From the NCBI RefSeq assembly GCF_002890915.1, contig NZ_POUT01000014.1, forward strand, positions 40,073 through 104,072: 64,000 nucleotides of DNA, written 5' to 3'. Under the pieces are notes generated by a model. It worked only from the letters and a program-made list of their open reading frames with translations. It had not been told where the DNA came from and ran no database searches. Every line of letters starts with the position of its first letter. Positions within the stretch are counted from its first letter, which is position 1. Of the stretch, positions 36,463 to 47,557 are shown piece by piece. The DNA comes from Stutzerimonas stutzeri (GTDB taxonomy: Bacteria > Pseudomonadota > Gammaproteobacteria > Pseudomonadales > Pseudomonadaceae). The translations under genes and the position numbers were made by a program.

Positions 36463-36768
36463 TTACCAGCTGGCCTTGACCAGACCCGGCACGTCGCCGC
36501 GCATGGCGGCCTGACGCAGCATGTTGCGCGCCAGACCGAACTTGCGGTACACGCCGTGCGGGCGCCCGGTCAGGCGGCAGCGGTTGCGCAGGCGCGAGGC
36601 ACTGGCGTCACGCGGCTGCTTCTGCAGGGCGACCTGAGCTTCCCAACGCTGCTCCGGAGTGGAGTCGGGGCTGGCGATGACAGCCTTCAGCGCCGCACGC
36701 TTCTGCGCGTACTTGGCAACCGTACGCTGACGCTTCAGCTCACGGTTCTTCATGCTTTGTTTAGCCAT
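36463..36768 (-). CDS. rpsN: 30S ribosomal protein S14 (101-residue, zinc-free form)
   Basis: S14 of 101 residues, the long form without the CxxC zinc ribbon. It begins MAKQSMKNRELKRQRTVAKY and has RLRNRCRLTGRPHGVYRKFG near the end with a single Cys, so no zinc ribbon is possible. It lies 12 bp after rplE and is followed by two terminator-like hairpins. Confidence 0.99.
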   Translation of the reverse strand: MAKQSMKNRELKRQRTVAKYAQKRAALKAVIASPDSTPEQRWEAQVALQKQPRDASASRLRNRCRLTGRPHGVYRKFGLARNMLRQAAMRGDVPGLVKASW

Positions 36769-36780
36769 GTCCTACTCCAA

Positions 36781-37320
36781 TCAGTTGCGGAACGGGAAGT
36801 TGAAGGCACGCAGCAATGCGCGACCTTCTTCATCCGTCCGGGCAGTGGTGGTCAGGGTGATGTCCAGGCCACGCAGAGCATCGATCTTGTCGTAATCGAT
36901 TTCCGGGAAGATGATCTGCTCTTTCACGCCCATGCTGTAGTTGCCGCGACCATCGAAGGACTTGGCATTCAGGCCGCGGAAGTCACGCACGCGCGGCAGG
37001 GAGATGGAAAGCAGACGATCCAGGAATTCGTACATACGCTCGCGACGCAGAGTCACCTTGACACCGATCGGCCAGCCTTCGCGGACCTTGAAGCCGGCGA
37101 TGGACTTGCGAGCGTGAGTCACGACGACCTTCTGGCCGGTGATCTTTTCCAGGTCGGCAACGGCGTTGTCGATGATCTTCTTGTCACCGATCGCCTCGCC
37201 AATACCCATGTTGAGGGTGATCTTGGTAATGCGCGGAACTTCCATCACGTTCGCAAGCTTCAGTTCTTCCTTCAGCTTGGGCGCGATTTCCTTCCGATAA
37301 ACTTCTTTTAGTCGTGCCAT
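36781..37320 (-). CDS. rplE: 50S ribosomal protein L5
   Basis: L5 (179 residues) holds 5S rRNA and forms a bridge to the 30S head. MARLKEVYRKEIAPKLKEEL, KITLNMGIGEAIGDKKII and the C-terminal DITLTTTARTDEEGRALLRA are the family marks. It lies 19 bp after rplX in the spc operon. Confidence 0.99.
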   Translation of the reverse strand: MARLKEVYRKEIAPKLKEELKLANVMEVPRITKITLNMGIGEAIGDKKIIDNAVADLEKITGQKVVVTHARKSIAGFKVREGWPIGVKVTLRRERMYEFLDRLLSISLPRVRDFRGLNAKSFDGRGNYSMGVKEQIIFPEIDYDKIDALRGLDITLTTTARTDEEGRALLRAFNFPFRN

Positions 37321-37339
37321 GGTTATCTACCTAGCAGTC

Positions 37340-37654
37340 TCAAGCGTCAACCGGCTTCTGGGTCGACTTGAAGACACGAATTTTCTTACCGTCTTCAACC
37401 TTGAAGCCAACGCGGTCTGCCTTGTTGGTTTCACCGTTGAAAATGGCGACGTTAGAGGCGTGCAGAGGCGCCTCCTTCTCGACGATACCGCCCTGAACGC
37501 CGGACATCGGGTTCGGCTTGGTATGACGCTTCACCAGGTTGACCCCACCAACGACCAGACGGTCGTCAGCGAGAACCTTGAGCACCTTACCGCGCTTGCC
37601 CTTGTCTTTGCCGGCGATGACGATGATCTCGTCGTTGCGACGAATCTTTTGCAT
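37340..37654 (-). CDS. rplX: 50S ribosomal protein L24
   Basis: L24 (104 residues) is an early 50S assembly initiator. The KOW motif at the N-terminus, MQKIRRNDEIIVIAGKDKGK, and KRHTKPNPMSGVQGGIVEKE identify it. It lies 11 bp after rplN. Confidence 0.99.
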   Translation of the reverse strand: MQKIRRNDEIIVIAGKDKGKRGKVLKVLADDRLVVGGVNLVKRHTKPNPMSGVQGGIVEKEAPLHASNVAIFNGETNKADRVGFKVEDGKKIRVFKSTQKPVDA

Positions 37655-37665
37655 GCGGCTACTCC

Positions 37666-38034
37666 TTACAGCACTTCAGGGGCGAGCGAGACGATCTTCA
37701 TGAACTTCTCGGTACGAAGTTCACGCGTCACCGGCCCAAAGATACGGGTGCCGATAGGCTCCTGCTTGTTGTTCAACAGAACAGCAGCGTTGCCATCGAA
37801 GCGAATGATCGAACCATCGGGACGACGAACGCCGTGACGGGTGCGGACCACGACTGCAGTCATCACCTGGCCTTTCTTGACCTTGCCACGCGGAATCGCT
37901 TCCTTGACGGTAACCTTGATAATGTCGCCGATGCCGGCGTAACGGCGGTGAGAACCGCCGAGCACCTTGATACACATGACGCGACGAGCGCCACTGTTAT
38001 CCGCCACATCGAGCATGGATTGAGTCTGAATCAT
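37666..38034 (-). CDS. rplN: 50S ribosomal protein L14
   Basis: L14 (122 residues) forms intersubunit bridges. MIQTQSMLDVADNSGARRVM and the RFDGNAAVLLNNKQEPIGTR segment are diagnostic. It heads the spc operon in the classical arrangement, 23 bp after rpsQ; I saw no terminator in that gap, so it may be continuous with the S10 operon. Confidence 0.99.
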   Translation of the reverse strand: MIQTQSMLDVADNSGARRVMCIKVLGGSHRRYAGIGDIIKVTVKEAIPRGKVKKGQVMTAVVVRTRHGVRRPDGSIIRFDGNAAVLLNNKQEPIGTRIFGPVTRELRTEKFMKIVSLAPEVL

Positions 38035-38057
38035 AAAATTTCTCCGACCCTTAGCCC

Positions 38058-38324
38058 TTAGACTTCGACGGCGCGTTCAACGACTTCAACCAGAGCCCAG
38101 GACTTGGTCTTGGACTGCGGACGGGTTTCACGGATAGAAACCTTGTCGCCGATCTTGCACTGGTTGGTTTCGTCGTGAGCGTGCAGCTTGGTCGAACGCT
38201 TGACGTATTTGCCGTAGATCGGGTGCTTGACGCGACGCTCGATCAGAACGGTGATGGTCTTATCCATCTTGTCGCTGACGACGCGGCCGGTCAGCGTGCG
38301 GACGGTTTTCTGAGCTTCAGCCAT
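38058..38324 (-). CDS. rpsQ: 30S ribosomal protein S17
   Basis: S17 (88 residues) is a primary 16S-binding protein of OB fold. MAEAQKTVRTLTGRVVSDKM, KYVKRSTKLHAHDE and IRETRPQSKTKSW match. Two extra in-frame codons upstream are possible but the start used here agrees with other pseudomonads. It is 2 bp from rpmC. Confidence 0.98.
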   Translation of the reverse strand: MAEAQKTVRTLTGRVVSDKMDKTITVLIERRVKHPIYGKYVKRSTKLHAHDETNQCKIGDKVSIRETRPQSKTKSWALVEVVERAVEV

Positions 38325-38326
38325 GA

Positions 38327-38518
38327 TCACTTACCTGCCTGCTGGTTGAGCACAGTCTTGACACGAGCGATGTCGCGCTTGACTTGCGAGAGCAGGTGAG
38401 ACTGCCCCAACTGGCCAGTCGCCTTCTGCATACGCAGATTGAACTGGTCCCGTAGCAGCTCGAGCAGTTGCTCGTTCAGCTGCTCAACGGATTTTTCACG
38501 AAGTTCATTCGCTTTCAT
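38327..38518 (-). CDS. rpmC: 50S ribosomal protein L29
   Basis: L29 (63 residues) sits at the tunnel exit, near the trigger-factor dock. MKANELREKSVEQLNEQLLE and RMQKATGQLGQSHLLSQVKR are typical. Its ATG overlaps the rplP stop by one base (TGATG), so I prefer it over a GTG one codon earlier. Confidence 0.98.
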   Translation of the reverse strand: MKANELREKSVEQLNEQLLELLRDQFNLRMQKATGQLGQSHLLSQVKRDIARVKTVLNQQAGK

Positions 38519-38931
38519 CACATCACCGTCCGCTTAACAAAGGAGGTGGCGAGCGGCAGCTTTGCAGCAGCCAGGGCAAATGCCTCACGCGCCAGCTCTT
38601 CGGAAACACCCTCGATCTCGTAGAGCACCTTGCCCGGCTGAATCTGGGCTACCCAGTACTCGACGCTACCCTTACCTTTACCCATACGAACTTCGAGGGG
38701 CTTCTTGGTAACCGGCTTGTCGGGGAACACGCGGATCCAGATCTTGCCGCCACGCTTGACGTGACGGGTCAGCGCACGACGCGCAGCCTCGATCTGACGT
38801 GCGGTCAGGCGACCACGGGAAACAGACTTCAGGGCGAACTCGCCGAAGCTGACCTTGCTACCGCGCTGAGCCAGACCACGGTTGTGGCCGGTCATCTGCT
38901 TGCGGAATTTTGTACGCTTGGGTTGCAACAT
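38518..38931 (-). CDS. rplP: 50S ribosomal protein L16
   Basis: L16 (137 residues) lies near the A site and matures 50S activity. MLQPKRTKFRKQMTGHNRGL and KPLEVRMGKGKGSVEYWVAQ are family signatures. The Arg in RMGKGKG is the position hydroxylated by YcfD in E. coli. It overlaps rpmC by one base and follows rpsC by 12 bp. Confidence 0.99.
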   Translation of the reverse strand: MLQPKRTKFRKQMTGHNRGLAQRGSKVSFGEFALKSVSRGRLTARQIEAARRALTRHVKRGGKIWIRVFPDKPVTKKPLEVRMGKGKGSVEYWVAQIQPGKVLYEIEGVSEELAREAFALAAAKLPLATSFVKRTVM

Positions 38932-38943
38932 TTGGCGTACCCC

Positions 38944-39630
38944 TTACTTAGCAGCTTTTTTACGAGGCGCAGGCGCTTGCGGCTTGAGCTCTTCATGGCG
39001 ACCACCAATCACTTCGCCCTTGAAGATCCACACCTTGACACCGATCACACCGTAGGTGGTGTGCGCTTCGTAAGTGTTGTAATCGATATCGGCACGCAGG
39101 GTGTGCAGCGGCACACGACCTTCGCGATACCACTCGGTACGGGCGATTTCAGCCCCACCCAGACGACCACTGACCTGGATCTTGATGCCTTTGGCACCAA
39201 TGCGCATGGCGTTCTGTACGGCGCGCTTCATGGCGCGACGGAACATCACGCGACGCTCCAGCTGCTGAGCAACGCTCTGTGCAACCAGCATGGCGTCGAG
39301 CTCCGGCTTGCGGATCTCTTCGATGTTGATGTGCACCGGCACACCCATTTGCTTGGTCAGGTCCTGACGCAGCTTCTCGACATCCTCACCTTTCTTGCCG
39401 ATCACGATGCCGGGACGAGCGGTGTGGATGGTGATGCGTGCGGTTTGAGCCGGGCGATGAATATCGATACGGCTTACGGACGCGCTTTTTAGTTTGTCCT
39501 GGAGATACTCGCGCACGTTCAGATCTGCAAGCAGATAGTCTGCATACGTACGGCCGTCTGCGTACCAGACGGAGGTGTGCTCCTTGACGATTCCCAGGCG
39601 AATGCCAGTGGGATGTACTTTCTGACCCAT
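38944..39630 (-). CDS. rpsC: 30S ribosomal protein S3
   Basis: S3 (228 residues) lines the mRNA entry channel. It has the KH domain (about 40-105: ARITIHTARPGIVIGKKGED) and the C-terminal domain with GAKGIKIQVSGRLGGAEIAR. I start at MGQKVHPTGIRLG; 28 extra upstream codons overlap rplV and are not coding. Confidence 0.99.
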   Translation of the reverse strand: MGQKVHPTGIRLGIVKEHTSVWYADGRTYADYLLADLNVREYLQDKLKSASVSRIDIHRPAQTARITIHTARPGIVIGKKGEDVEKLRQDLTKQMGVPVHINIEEIRKPELDAMLVAQSVAQQLERRVMFRRAMKRAVQNAMRIGAKGIKIQVSGRLGGAEIARTEWYREGRVPLHTLRADIDYNTYEAHTTYGVIGVKVWIFKGEVIGGRHEELKPQAPAPRKKAAK

Positions 39631-39643
39631 CTGATCGACTCCG

Positions 39644-39976
39644 TTACTTGTCCGCAACCTTGACAGTGATATGGCAAGACCGCTTGACGATGCGATCAGC
39701 GCGGCCCTTGGCACGCGGCATGATGCGCTTAAGCGAACGCCCTTCGTTGACGAAGACGGTGGAGACCTTCAGATCATCCACATCGGCGCCTTCGTTGTGC
39801 TCGGCGTTGGCAACGGCCGACTCCAGCACTTTCTTCATGATCTCGGCGGCTTTCTTGCTGCTGAAAGCCAGGAGGTTGAGCGCGTCGCCCACCTTCTTCC
39901 CGCGGATCTGGTCGGCGACCAGGCGGGCTTTCTGGGCGGAGATGCGAGCGCCCGACAACTTAGCGGCTACTTCCAT
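39644..39976 (-). CDS. rplV: 50S ribosomal protein L22
   Basis: L22 (110 residues) reaches into the exit tunnel through its long loop. MEVAAKLSGARISAQKARLV and the loop MPRAKGRADRIVKRSCHITV are typical; macrolide-resistance deletions of the loop are not seen. It lies 13 bp after rpsS. Confidence 0.99.
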   Translation of the reverse strand: MEVAAKLSGARISAQKARLVADQIRGKKVGDALNLLAFSSKKAAEIMKKVLESAVANAEHNEGADVDDLKVSTVFVNEGRSLKRIMPRAKGRADRIVKRSCHITVKVADK

Positions 39977-39989
39977 CTTTCCTTACCCC

Positions 39990-40265
39990 TTAGCGCTTGC
40001 CTTTCTTGTCCGCCACGTGCCCGCGATAAGTACGGGTGGCAGCGAACTCGCCGAGTTTGTGGCCGACCATGTCTTCGGACACGAGGACCGGGACATGCTG
40101 ACGACCGTTGTGTACAGCGATGGTCAGACCGACCATTTGCGGCAGGATCATCGAACGACGCGACCAGGTTTTCACCGGCTTGCGATCGTTCTTTTCCACC
40201 GCCGCTTCGACCTTCTTCAATAGGTGAAGATCGATAAAAGGACCTTTTTTCAGAGAACGCGGCAC
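39990..40265 (-). CDS. rpsS: 30S ribosomal protein S19
   Basis: S19 (91 residues) binds the 30S head with S13. [40 protein letters not shown] and the end [13 protein letters not shown] are characteristic. It follows rplB by 16 bp. Confidence 0.99.
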
Positions 40266-40281
40266 TGTCGTATCCCTCTAG

Positions 40282-41103
40282 TTACTTGCGACGACGGACG
40301 ATCATGTTATCGGTGCGCTTGTTAGTGCGGGTCTTCGCGCCCTTGGTCGGGAAGCCCCACGGCGACACCGGATGACGACCACCGGAGGTACGACCTTCAC
40401 CACCACCGTGCGGGTGGTCGACCGGGTTCATCGCGACACCACGAACGGTCGGGCGGATGCCCTTCCAGCGCTTGGCACCGGCTTTACCCAGCGAACGCAG
40501 GCTGTGCTCGGAGTTCGAGACCTCGCCCAGGGTCGCACGGCACTCGGCCAGCACTTTACGCATCTCGCCGGAGCGCAGACGCAGGGTCACATAGGCACCT
40601 TCGCGAGCGACCAGCTGAGCCGAAGCACCAGCGGAGCGAGCGATCTGAGCACCCTTGCCCGGCTTCAGCTCGACTCCGTGAACGGTGGAACCCAGCGGGA
40701 TGTTGCGCAGCGGCAGGCTGTTACCGGCCTTGATCGGCGCATTGATGCCCGAAACCAGCTGATCACCGGCGCTCACGCCCTTCGGCGCGATGATGTAGCG
40801 ACGCTCACCGTCGGCATACTTCAGCAGCGCGATGTGTGCAGTACGGTTCGGATCGTATTCGATGCGCTCGACGATGGCAGGAATGCCATCCTTGTTGCGA
40901 CGAAAATCGACCAGACGATAGTGCTGCTTGTGACCACCGCCGATGTGACGGGTGGTGATACGACCGTTGTTGTTACGGCCGCCAGACTTCGACTTCTTCT
41001 CGAGCAGCGGTGCGTAAGGAGCGCCTTTGTGCAGCTCCTGGTTGACCACCTTGACCACGAAGCGGCGGCCCGCGGAAGTCGGTTTGCATTTAACGATTGC
41101 CAT
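40282..41103 (-). CDS. rplB: 50S ribosomal protein L2
   Basis: L2 (273 residues) is needed for subunit joining and peptidyl transfer. MAIVKCKPTSAGRRFVVKVV at the start and the conserved VRGVAMNPVDHPHGGGEGRT near the end, including the His implicated in catalysis, are present. It lies 14 bp after rplW in the S10 operon. Confidence 0.99.
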   Translation of the reverse strand: MAIVKCKPTSAGRRFVVKVVNQELHKGAPYAPLLEKKSKSGGRNNNGRITTRHIGGGHKQHYRLVDFRRNKDGIPAIVERIEYDPNRTAHIALLKYADGERRYIIAPKGVSAGDQLVSGINAPIKAGNSLPLRNIPLGSTVHGVELKPGKGAQIARSAGASAQLVAREGAYVTLRLRSGEMRKVLAECRATLGEVSNSEHSLRSLGKAGAKRWKGIRPTVRGVAMNPVDHPHGGGEGRTSGGRHPVSPWGFPTKGAKTRTNKRTDNMIVRRRK

Positions 41104-41117
41104 GATGCACCCCTTCC

Positions 41118-41417
41118 TTACTCAGCACTGCCGGAGAAATCGAGATCCTGGCCCGGCTGGAGAGCGATGTACGCCTTCTTCCAGTCGTTGCGCTTGCCCA
41201 GGCCGCGAGCGGTGCGCTTGGTCTTGCCCTGGACGTTCAGGGTGTTGACGGCAGCGACCTTCACGCCGAACAGGCTTTCGACGGCCTTCTTGATTTCCAG
41301 CTTGGTTGCATCGGTTGCAACCTTGAAAACGAATTGCTTCTTGCTGTCAGCCAGCACGGTAGCCTTCTCGGAGACGTGCGGACCAAGCAGGACTTTGAAT
41401 ACGCGTTCCTGGTTCAT
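41118..41417 (-). CDS. rplW: 50S ribosomal protein L23
   Basis: L23 (99 residues) is the trigger factor and SRP dock at the tunnel exit. MNQERVFKVLLGPHVSEKAT, VFKVATDATKLEIKKAVESL and KTKRTARGLGKRNDWKKAYI match. Its ATG overlaps the rplD stop by four bases. Confidence 0.99.
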   Translation of the reverse strand: MNQERVFKVLLGPHVSEKATVLADSKKQFVFKVATDATKLEIKKAVESLFGVKVAAVNTLNVQGKTKRTARGLGKRNDWKKAYIALQPGQDLDFSGSAE

Positions 41418-42016
41418 CCCAGCAGCTCCTCGAATTTCTTCACAGCCGACACGGTGATCAACACCTTGTCATAGGCGATCAGGCTGACCGGATCCGAACC
41501 CTGGACGTCGCGGACGTCGACGTGCGGCAGGTTGCGCGCAGCCAGGTACAGGTTCTGATCGACAGCATCGGAAACGATCAGCACGTCGTTCAGGCCCATA
41601 CCGCTCAGCTTGCTGGCAAGCTGCTTGGTCTTGGGAGTCTCGACGGCGAAATCCTCGACGACGACCAGACGCTCGGAGCGAACCAGCTCAGCAAGGATGG
41701 AGCGCAGCGCGGCGCGATACATCTTCTTGTTCAGCTTCTGGTCATGATTCTGCGGACGAGCAGCGAAGGTTACGCCACCGCCACGCCAGATCGGGCCACG
41801 CGAGGTACCGGCACGAGCACGGCCGGTGCCCTTCTGACGCCACGGGCGCTTACCGCCACCGGAGACATCGGAACGGGTCTTCTGCTGCTTGCTACCCTGA
41901 CGACCGCCAGCCATGTAGGCGACGACTGCCTGGTGCACCAGCGTCTCGTTGAACTCACCGCCAAAGGTGCGCTCGGAGACTTCGATGGCCTGTGCGCCAT
42001 TTACATTCAATTGCAT
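41414..42016 (-). CDS. rplD: 50S ribosomal protein L4
   Basis: L4 (200 residues) has a tunnel loop with KTRSDVSGGGKRPWRQKGTG and a C-terminal domain with SGMGLNDVLIVSDAVD. In E. coli L4 represses the S10 operon by transcription and translation control at its leader. It lies 12 bp after rplC and overlaps rplW. Confidence 0.99.
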   Translation of the reverse strand: MQLNVNGAQAIEVSERTFGGEFNETLVHQAVVAYMAGGRQGSKQQKTRSDVSGGGKRPWRQKGTGRARAGTSRGPIWRGGGVTFAARPQNHDQKLNKKMYRAALRSILAELVRSERLVVVEDFAVETPKTKQLASKLSGMGLNDVLIVSDAVDQNLYLAARNLPHVDVRDVQGSDPVSLIAYDKVLITVSAVKKFEELLG

Positions 42017-42028
42017 GTGAACTCCCCC

Positions 42029-42664
42029 TTAACCGCGAGCCTTGGCAGCCGGACGCACAACCACGTCACCGCCAGTGGCGCCGGGCACTGCACCCTTGAC
42101 CAACAGCAGGTTACGCTCGGCGTCGACACGCACGATTTCCAGGGACTGCACGGTTACGCGCTCGGCGCCCATGTGCCCGGACATCTTCTTGCCCTTGAAT
42201 ACACGACCTGGAGTCTGGCACTGACCGATAGAGCCCGGGACGCGGTGGGATACGGAGTTACCGTGGGTATTGTCCTGCCCGCGGAAGTTCCAGCGCTTGA
42301 TGGTACCGGCAAAGCCTTTACCCTTGGACTGACCGGTGACGTCCACCAACTGGCCCGCCTGGAAAATCTCGGCATTGATCTGATCGCCCACTTGGAATTC
42401 TTCGCCTTCGAGGCGAAATTCCCAGACACCACGACCGGCAGCGACATTCGCCTTGGCGAAATGACCGGCCTGAGCCTTGGTTACACGGGACGCGCGACGC
42501 TCACCAACAGTGACCTGCACTGCACGGTAGCCATCGCTCTCTTCATTCTTGAACTGAGTGACGCGATTCGGCTCGATCTCGATGACCGTAACCGGAATAG
42601 AGACACCATCTTCGGTGAAAACGCGGGTCATGCCGCATTTACGACCGACTACACCAATAGTCAT
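42029..42664 (-). CDS. rplC: 50S ribosomal protein L3
   Basis: L3 (211 residues) starts 50S assembly and reaches the peptidyl-transferase centre. MTIGVVGRKCGMTRVFTEDG and GTIKRWNFRGQDNTHGNSVS (with the Gln methylated by PrmB in E. coli) are recognisable. It is separated from rpsJ by 82 bp. Confidence 0.99.
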   Translation of the reverse strand: MTIGVVGRKCGMTRVFTEDGVSIPVTVIEIEPNRVTQFKNEESDGYRAVQVTVGERRASRVTKAQAGHFAKANVAAGRGVWEFRLEGEEFQVGDQINAEIFQAGQLVDVTGQSKGKGFAGTIKRWNFRGQDNTHGNSVSHRVPGSIGQCQTPGRVFKGKKMSGHMGAERVTVQSLEIVRVDAERNLLLVKGAVPGATGGDVVVRPAAKARG

Positions 42665-42746
42665 TTTGAAACCTCTTGAGTGTACGGGGCTTTCACCCGC
42701 TATGGCCGCCCATTTCAGAGCGTTACACGACTAAAACTCTCAGGTT

Positions 42747-43058
42747 TTAGCCGAGGCTGATCTGCACTTCCACGCCAGCCGCAAGATCGAGCTTCATCAG
42801 CGCATCGACGGTTTTGTCGGTCGGCTGAACAATGTCCAGCACGCGCTTGTGGGTTCGAATTTCATACTGGTCGCGCGCGTCTTTGTTGACGTGCGGAGAA
42901 ACCAGCACAGTGAACCGCTCTTTGCGGGTTGGCAGCGGAATCGGACCACGCACCTGAGCACCAGTACGTTTCGCGGTTTCCACGATTTCCTGGGTTGATT
43001 GATCGATCAGGCGATGGTCAAAAGCCTTCAACCGAATACGGATTTGTTGGTTTTGCAT
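42747..43058 (-). CDS. rpsJ: 30S ribosomal protein S10 / NusE
   Basis: S10 (103 residues) is part of the 30S head and, as NusE, of transcription antitermination complexes with Nus[21 protein letters not shown] and [20 protein letters not shown] are diagnostic. I use the ATG giving 103 residues, not a GTG six codons earlier. First gene of the S10 operon behind a strong promoter. Confidence 0.99.
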
Positions 43059-43121
43059 TTTGACCTCAGACTCCAAGTAGCCACCCTACCGGGCGCAATA
43101 CCCCCGGTAAAAGGAGGCGCA

Positions 43122-43150
43122 ATTGTACGGATGCGCCCATAGGGTGTCAA
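43122..43150 (-). promoter_or_regulatory. S10 operon promoter
   Basis: A near-consensus sigma-70 promoter on the minus strand: TTGACA (43145-43150), 17-bp spacer, TACAAT (43122-43127). A GC-rich discriminator TGCGCC follows, as in growth-rate-controlled promoters. The leader to rpsJ is about 57 bases and can fold ACCGGG/CCCGGT. Confidence 0.9.
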
Positions 43151-43162
43151 TAAATGATCAAC

Positions 43163-43190
43163 AATAGAAAAAGGCCCCCGAAGGGGCCTT
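43163..43190 (-). terminator. Terminator of the str operon (after tufA)
   Basis: AAGGCCCC, loop TTCG, GGGGCCTT, then TTTCTATTG on the minus strand. It lies 19 bp after the tufA stop and just before the S10 promoter. Confidence 0.9.
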
Positions 43191-43208
43191 CTTCATCATC
43201 GTCAAATA

Positions 43209-44402
43209 TTACTCGACGATCTTGGCAACCACGCCGGCACCGACGGTACGGCCACCTTCGCGAATCGCGAAGCGCAGGCCGTCTTCCATGGCGATCGGCT
43301 TGATCAGGGTGACAACCATTTTCACGTTGTCGCCCGGCATCACCATCTCGACGCCTTCCGGCAGCTCGCACGAACCGGTCACGTCAGTGGTACGGAAGTA
43401 GAACTGTGGACGGTAGCCCTTGAAGAACGGGGTATGACGACCACCTTCTTCCTTGGACAGCACGTACACTTCGGCTTCGAACTTGGTGTGCGGCTTGATG
43501 GTGCCCGGCTTGGCCAGCACCTGACCACGCTCGACGTCATCACGCTTGGTGCCGCGCAGCAGCACGCCGCAGTTCTCGCCGGCACGACCTTCGTCGAGCA
43601 GCTTGCGGAACATTTCGACACCGGTACAGGTGGTCTTGGTGGTGTCACGCAGACCAACGATCTCGATTTCTTCCTGGACCTTGATGATGCCGCGCTCGAC
43701 ACGACCGGTCACCACGGTACCGCGGCCGGAGATCGAGAACACGTCTTCGATCGGCATCAGGAACGGCTTGTCGATGGCACGAACCGGCTCCGGGATGTAG
43801 GTGTCCAGGGTCTCGACCAGCTTCTTCACCGCAGTGGTGCCCAGCTCGTTGTCGTCTTCGCCGTTCAGCGCCATCAGCGCGGAACCGACGATGATCGGCG
43901 TGTCGTCGCCCGGGAAATCATAGGTCGACAGCAGGTCGCGAACTTCCATCTCGACCAGTTCCAGCAGCTCGGCATCATCAACCATGTCAGCCTTGTTCAG
44001 GAACACGACGATGTACGGAACGCCTACCTGACGGGACAGCAGGATGTGCTCGCGGGTCTGCGGCATGGGGCCGTCAGCAGCCGAGCAGACCAGGATCGCG
44101 CCGTCCATCTGGGCAGCACCGGTGATCATGTTCTTCACGTAGTCAGCGTGACCCGGGCAGTCAACGTGCGCGTAGTGACGGACGTTGGAGTCGTATTCCA
44201 CGTGCGCAGTGTTGATGGTGATACCGCGAGCCTTCTCTTCCGGCGCGCTATCGATCTTGTCGAAGTCGACGCGAGCGGAACCGAACACCTCGGAGCACAC
44301 GCGGGTCAGCGCAGCGGTCAGAGTGGTCTTGCCATGGTCGACGTGACCAATGGTGCCGACGTTGACGTGCGGTTTGTTACGTTCGAATTTTTCCTTAGCC
44401 AC
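43209..44402 (-). CDS. tufA: Elongation factor Tu, copy 1
   Basis: EF-Tu brings aminoacyl-tRNA to the ribosome. The 397-residue protein has the G1 motif GHVDHGKTT (about 19-27), DCPGHADYVKNM, NKADMV and domains 2 and 3 ending AGVVAKIVE. It is the last gene of the str operon, 30 bp after fusA. The protein is identical to the second copy at 59678-60871, and the DNA differs at only a few sites that I could see. Confidence 0.99.
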   Translation of the reverse strand: MAKEKFERNKPHVNVGTIGHVDHGKTTLTAALTRVCSEVFGSARVDFDKIDSAPEEKARGITINTAHVEYDSNVRHYAHVDCPGHADYVKNMITGAAQMDGAILVCSAADGPMPQTREHILLSRQVGVPYIVVFLNKADMVDDAELLELVEMEVRDLLSTYDFPGDDTPIIVGSALMALNGEDDNELGTTAVKKLVETLDTYIPEPVRAIDKPFLMPIEDVFSISGRGTVVTGRVERGIIKVQEEIEIVGLRDTTKTTCTGVEMFRKLLDEGRAGENCGVLLRGTKRDDVERGQVLAKPGTIKPHTKFEAEVYVLSKEEGGRHTPFFKGYRPQFYFRTTDVTGSCELPEGVEMVMPGDNVKMVVTLIKPIAMEDGLRFAIREGGRTVGAGVVAKIVE

Positions 44403-44432
44403 GACAGTAAACCTCTTACTTAAAGGGCTGAA

Positions 44433-46553
<2,121 letters not shown>

Positions 46554-46583
46554 AATAAGGTCCTCGTAAAAGTTGCGCTTGAT

Positions 46584-47054
46584 TTAGAAGCGGTAGTGCG
46601 AGAAGGCCTTGTTGGCTTCAGCCATACGGTGCACGTCTTCGCGCTTCTTGACAGCAGCGCCTTTACCTTCAAAAGCATCCAGCAGCTCGCCGGCAAGGCG
46701 CAGCGCCATGGATTTCTCGCCACGCTTGCGCGCAGCGTCTACCAGCCAGCGCATGGCCAGCGCATTGCGACGGGAAGGACGAACTTCGACCGGAACCTGG
46801 TAGGTAGCACCGCCGACACGGCGGGACTTCACTTCGACCAGCGGAGCGATGGCATCGAGTGCTTTTTCGAAGATTTCCAGGGGGTCGCTGTTCTTGCGTT
46901 CCTTGACCTTGTCCAGCGCGCCATAAACGATACGCTCGGCAACGGCCTTCTTGCCGCTCTCCATCACGTGGTTCATGAATTTGGCCAGGATCAGACTTCC
47001 GTACTTCGGATCGTCCAGGATCTCGCGCTTGGCTGCTACACGACGTCTTGGCAT
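46584..47054 (-). CDS. rpsG: 30S ribosomal protein S7
   Basis: S7 (156 residues) organises the 30S head and, in E. coli, represses str operon translation. MPRRRVAAKREILDDPKYGS, GGATYQVPVEVRPSRRNALA and the end MAEANKAFSHYRF match. It lies 99 bp after rpsL, the usual position of the S7 control site. Confidence 0.99.
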   Translation of the reverse strand: MPRRRVAAKREILDDPKYGSLILAKFMNHVMESGKKAVAERIVYGALDKVKERKNSDPLEIFEKALDAIAPLVEVKSRRVGGATYQVPVEVRPSRRNALAMRWLVDAARKRGEKSMALRLAGELLDAFEGKGAAVKKREDVHRMAEANKAFSHYRF

Positions 47055-47153
47055 TGATAAGCCCTCAAACGGTCTTCAGGTTAGCTCGGAACGGTAACGC
47101 GCAGGTTACGCCCGACCTTACTCTTATCGACTCAGATAAATAGAAATTGCTGC

Positions 47154-47525
47154 TTATTTCGGACGCTTGGCGCCGTACTTGGAACGACCCTGCTTGCGGT
47201 CCTTCACGCCGGAGGTATCCAGCGAACCGCGCACGGTGTGGTAACGCACACCCGGAAGGTCCTTTACACGACCGCCACGGATCAGCACCACGCTGTGCTC
47301 TTGCAGGTTATGACCTTCACCGCCGATATAGGAGGCGACTTCGTAGCCATTGGTCAGGCGAACACGGCACACCTTACGCAGTGCGGAGTTCGGTTTCTTC
47401 GGCGTGGTGGTGTACACGCGGGTGCACACGCCACGACGTTGCGGGCAGTTTTGCAGCGCAGGGACGTCGCTTTTCTCGACGACCCGCTTGCGCGGCTGAC
47501 GTACCAGCTGGTTGATAGTTGCCAT
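47154..47525 (-). CDS. rpsL: 30S ribosomal protein S12
   Basis: S12 (123 residues) controls decoding accuracy. MATINQLVRQPRKRVVEKSD, TTPKKPNSALRKVCRVRLTN and GVRYHTVRGSLDTSGVKDRK are typical. The lysines where streptomycin resistance arises (in TPKKPNS and around VKDLPGVRY) are the wild-type residues. First gene of the str operon, behind a promoter and a terminator-like leader. Confidence 0.99.
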   Translation of the reverse strand: MATINQLVRQPRKRVVEKSDVPALQNCPQRRGVCTRVYTTTPKKPNSALRKVCRVRLTNGYEVASYIGGEGHNLQEHSVVLIRGGRVKDLPGVRYHTVRGSLDTSGVKDRKQGRSKYGAKRPK

Positions 47526-47557
47526 CTACTAGCTCCACTGTTGTCTTTCGACACAAA

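Noticed and set aside
42731..42750. CTAAAAC/GTTTTAG stem at the rpsJ stop as a terminator
   Set aside because: AT-rich weak stem overlapping the stop codon and no following T-run; rplC follows in the same operon.
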